Below, one piece after another: positions 7,079 through 7,763 of a stretch of 7,763 nucleotides of DNA (positions are counted from its first letter, which is position 1; each line of letters begins with the position of its first letter). Source of the DNA: Gammaproteobacteria bacterium (GTDB lineage Bacteria; Pseudomonadota; Gammaproteobacteria; S144-34); NCBI GenBank assembly GCA_015487895.1, contig WFOW01000219.1, forward strand, positions 1 to 7,763, in the 5' to 3' direction. Position numbers and translations under genes: made by a program. Under the pieces are notes generated by a model. That model made no database searches and was not told the DNA's origin. It saw only the letters and a program-made list of their open reading frames with translations.

Positions 7079-7091
7079 GGCACGGCGTGCC
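7079..7091. promoter_or_regulatory. 13-bp palindrome between divergent promoter-like elements
   Basis: GGCACG and CGTGCC arms flank a single central base. The palindrome falls in the spacer of the putative lptM promoter and touches the plus-strand -10-like hexamer at 7091-7096. It is well placed to act as an operator controlling both directions, but no regulator family is recognised from it. Confidence 0.3.
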
Positions 7092-7096
7092 ATAAT
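7088..7096 (+). promoter_or_regulatory. Possible extended -10 promoter for ribE
   Basis: TGC followed by CATAAT fits an extended -10 (TGn plus five of six consensus bases) reading toward ribE. It predicts a start near 7103 and a leader of about 200 nt. No good -35 is visible, as is often the case for extended -10 promoters. Confidence 0.35.
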
Positions 7097-7122
7097 GCCT
7101 CACCGGCCCGTCGTCGGCGCCT

Positions 7123-7214
7123 CCATGCGGAAGCCCTGAAAAATTCGATTTTTTCAGGGCTTCCCCGCGGCCAGGGACGGCCGCGGCATGGCCCATGCAC
7201 ATGGAAGTGCATGG
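7123..7214. repeat. Clustered perfect hairpins in the lptM-ribE intergenic region
   Basis: Three hairpins lie nearly end to end, each with a 6-nt loop. The first is a 15-bp perfect stem at 7129-7143/7150-7164 (GGAAGCCCTGAAAAA). The second is an 8-bp stem at 7165-7172/7179-7186 (CCGCGGCC). The third is an 8-bp stem at 7193-7200/7207-7214 (CCATGCAC). CCATG (7123-7127) and CATGG (7187-7191) can close the first two into a three-way junction. Because CCATGC and GCATGG each occur twice, alternative pairings exist. It may be a structured leader RNA of ribE or a dispersed palindromic intergenic repeat. The AT tract lies at the loop end of the first stem, not after its GC base, so it is not a standard terminator. 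Confidence 0.7.
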
Positions 7215-7258
7215 CGATACGGGGAAAACCGAAATGGCTGCGAAGCACCTCAGGGCTG

Positions 7259-7281
7259 ATCGATCCGCGTAGCGGATCGAT
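7259..7281. promoter_or_regulatory. 10-bp hairpin just upstream of the ribE start
   Basis: ATCGATCCGC and GCGGATCGAT form a perfect 10-bp stem with a 3-nt GTA loop, ending 20 nt before the ribE ATG. In RNA it would be stable and close to the initiation region, which has only a weak AGG ribosome-site candidate (7298-7300). A translational effect is plausible but unproven; it may equally be part of the neighbouring palindromic cluster. Confidence 0.5.
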
Positions 7282-7301
7282 TCGATCAGAGTTCTTCAGG
7301 C

Positions 7302-7763
7302 ATGTTCACGGGCATCGTGCAGGCGGTGGGCGAGGTGCGCGCGCTCGAGCGGCGCGGCGACGGCGCGCGCGCGCGCATCGCCACGCCCGCGGGCTTCCTC
7401 GAAGGCGTGGCGGTCGGCGACAGCATCGCCGTGAGCGGCGCGTGCCTGACGGCCGTCGCGGTGGCGCCCGGGGCCTTCGAGGCCGACCTCTCGGGCGAGA
7501 CCCTGGCGCGCACCACCCTCGGGGCGCTCGCGCCCGGCGCGCGCGTGAACCTCGAGAAGGCGCTCACGCTGTCCACCCCGCTTGGCGGGCACCTGGTGAC
7601 GGGGCACGTGGACGGGGTGGCCACCGTCACCGCGCGCGAGGCGGCGGGCGGCGCGGTGCGCATGGCCTTCGCCATCCCGCGCGCGGTGACGGTGGCCACC
7701 CCGTCCACGTGCCCCGTCACCAGGTGCCCGCCAAGCGGGGTGGACAGCGTGAGCGCCTTCTCG
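7302..7763 (+). CDS. ribE: Riboflavin synthase alpha subunit (partial; end of frame suspect)
   Basis: Riboflavin synthase dismutates 6,7-dimethyl-8-ribityllumazine to riboflavin. The frame starts with the family's MFTGIVQ. The first lumazine-binding barrel shows VSGACLTAV (44-52), ETLARTTLG (66-74) and VNLEKA (82-87); the second opens with GGHLVTGHVDG (95-105). The frame stays open for 154 codons to the right edge, against about 200-220 residues in the family. From about residue 126 (7677 onward) resemblance stops: the expected continuation toward a DGVSLTV motif is absent, because the DNA from 7678 is the reverse complement of 7553-7638. Residues 1-125 are credible; the rest probably encode nothing real. 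No ribD lies upstream. The gene is divergent from lptM, with a long structured region before it. Confidence 0.9.
   Translation, partial: MFTGIVQAVGEVRALERRGDGARARIATPAGFLEGVAVGDSIAVSGACLTAVAVAPGAFEADLSGETLARTTLGALAPGARVNLEKALTLSTPLGGHLVTGHVDGVATVTAREAAGGAVRMAFAIPRAVTVATPSTCPVTRCPPSGVDSVSAFS
7553..7763. repeat. 86-bp perfect inverted repeat ending at the window edge (probable fold-back artefact)
   Basis: Positions 7553-7638 and 7678-7763 are exact reverse complements over 86 bp, with a 39-bp spacer (7639-7677). I compared the arms base by base and found no mismatch. The right arm ends at the last base of the window. The left arm is genuine ribE coding sequence with conserved motifs, and the right arm is its antisense. 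Short GC-repeat microhomology (CGCGCGCG) sits at the junction. This pattern is typical of inverted chimeras from multiple-displacement amplification or of mis-assembled contig ends. Confidence 0.95.

Noticed and set aside
7129..7164. The 15-bp hairpin as an intrinsic terminator
   Set aside because: Its A/T tract is at the loop end of the stem and the GC-rich part is at the base, with no T-run following. It also lies between divergent genes, where a terminator has no obvious upstream transcript to end.
3208..7248. A single 1346-codon open frame on the minus strand
   Set aside because: Only its last 240 codons are real (DUF484). The rest runs out of frame through dapF, the methyltransferase, lysA and lptM as Arg/Ala/Gly/Pro-rich sequence, a normal effect of very high GC.
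7188..7259. A 23-codon leader ORF upstream of ribE, and an overlapping 12-codon ORF at 7234-7272
   Set aside because: Purine-rich stretches precede both, but the peptides show no biased residue run that would suggest attenuation, and their starts fall in or beside palindromes. There is too little evidence to call them genes.
7097..7301. Classical FMN riboswitch ahead of ribE
   Set aside because: I could not find the conserved FMN-element blocks, and the hairpin layout differs from the six-helix FMN aptamer. An Rfam RFN scan would settle it.
7286..7720. Minus-strand frames opposite ribE
   Set aside because: The plus-strand ribE motifs (MFTGIVQ, SGACLT, GGHLVTGHVDG) are decisive. The antisense frame also crosses the suspected fold-back junction.

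Overview
The window is a compact, very GC-rich stretch of bacterial chromosome. Gene content and order (lptM-lysA-[methyltransferase]-dapF-DUF484-xerC-[ATPase]-hslV-hslU, all on the minus strand) match the conserved lysA/dapF/xerC neighbourhood of gammaproteobacteria. hslVU just downstream suggests a high-GC lineage such as Ectothiorhodospiraceae/Chromatiales relatives. The taxonomic placement is inference from gene order and composition, not from a search.

Layout from right to left, following minus-strand transcription. Positions 6921-7040 hold a tiny lipoprotein of the LptM/YifL type, followed 3 bp later by lysA (5667-6917). After a 183-bp gap with a short heptamer repeat comes an unassigned SAM methyltransferase (4809-5483), then dapF (3927-4760), a DUF484 gene (3208-3930) and xerC (2300-3211). 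The last three are joined by 4-bp stop/start overlaps. Next are a AAA_14/DUF4143 ATPase (992-2275), which opens inside two tandem 21-bp palindromes, then hslV (405-950) and the first 137 codons of hslU (1-412, running off the left edge). LysA and DapF belong to the DAP/lysine branch, XerC to chromosome dimer resolution and HslVU to protein quality control. The methyltransferase and the ATPase interrupt an otherwise familiar gene order.

On the plus strand, ribE (riboflavin synthase) starts at 7302, divergent from lptM. The 261-bp region between them carries face-to-face promoter-like hexamers around a 13-bp palindrome, then a dense cluster of perfect hairpins (7123-7281). These would form a roughly 200-nt structured ribE leader, or are an intergenic palindromic repeat.

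The right end is suspect. Positions 7678-7763 are an exact reverse complement of 7553-7638 (86 bp, 39-bp spacer), the repeat stops at the last base of the window, and the ribE reading frame loses family resemblance at that junction. This looks like a fold-back assembly or amplification chimera, so ribE should be trusted only to about residue 125.

I see no CRISPR array, tRNA, rRNA, insertion sequence or recognisable defence island. The items most worth following up are the structured lptM-ribE intergenic region and the ATPase with its palindromic start region. Neither is proven to be a new system.
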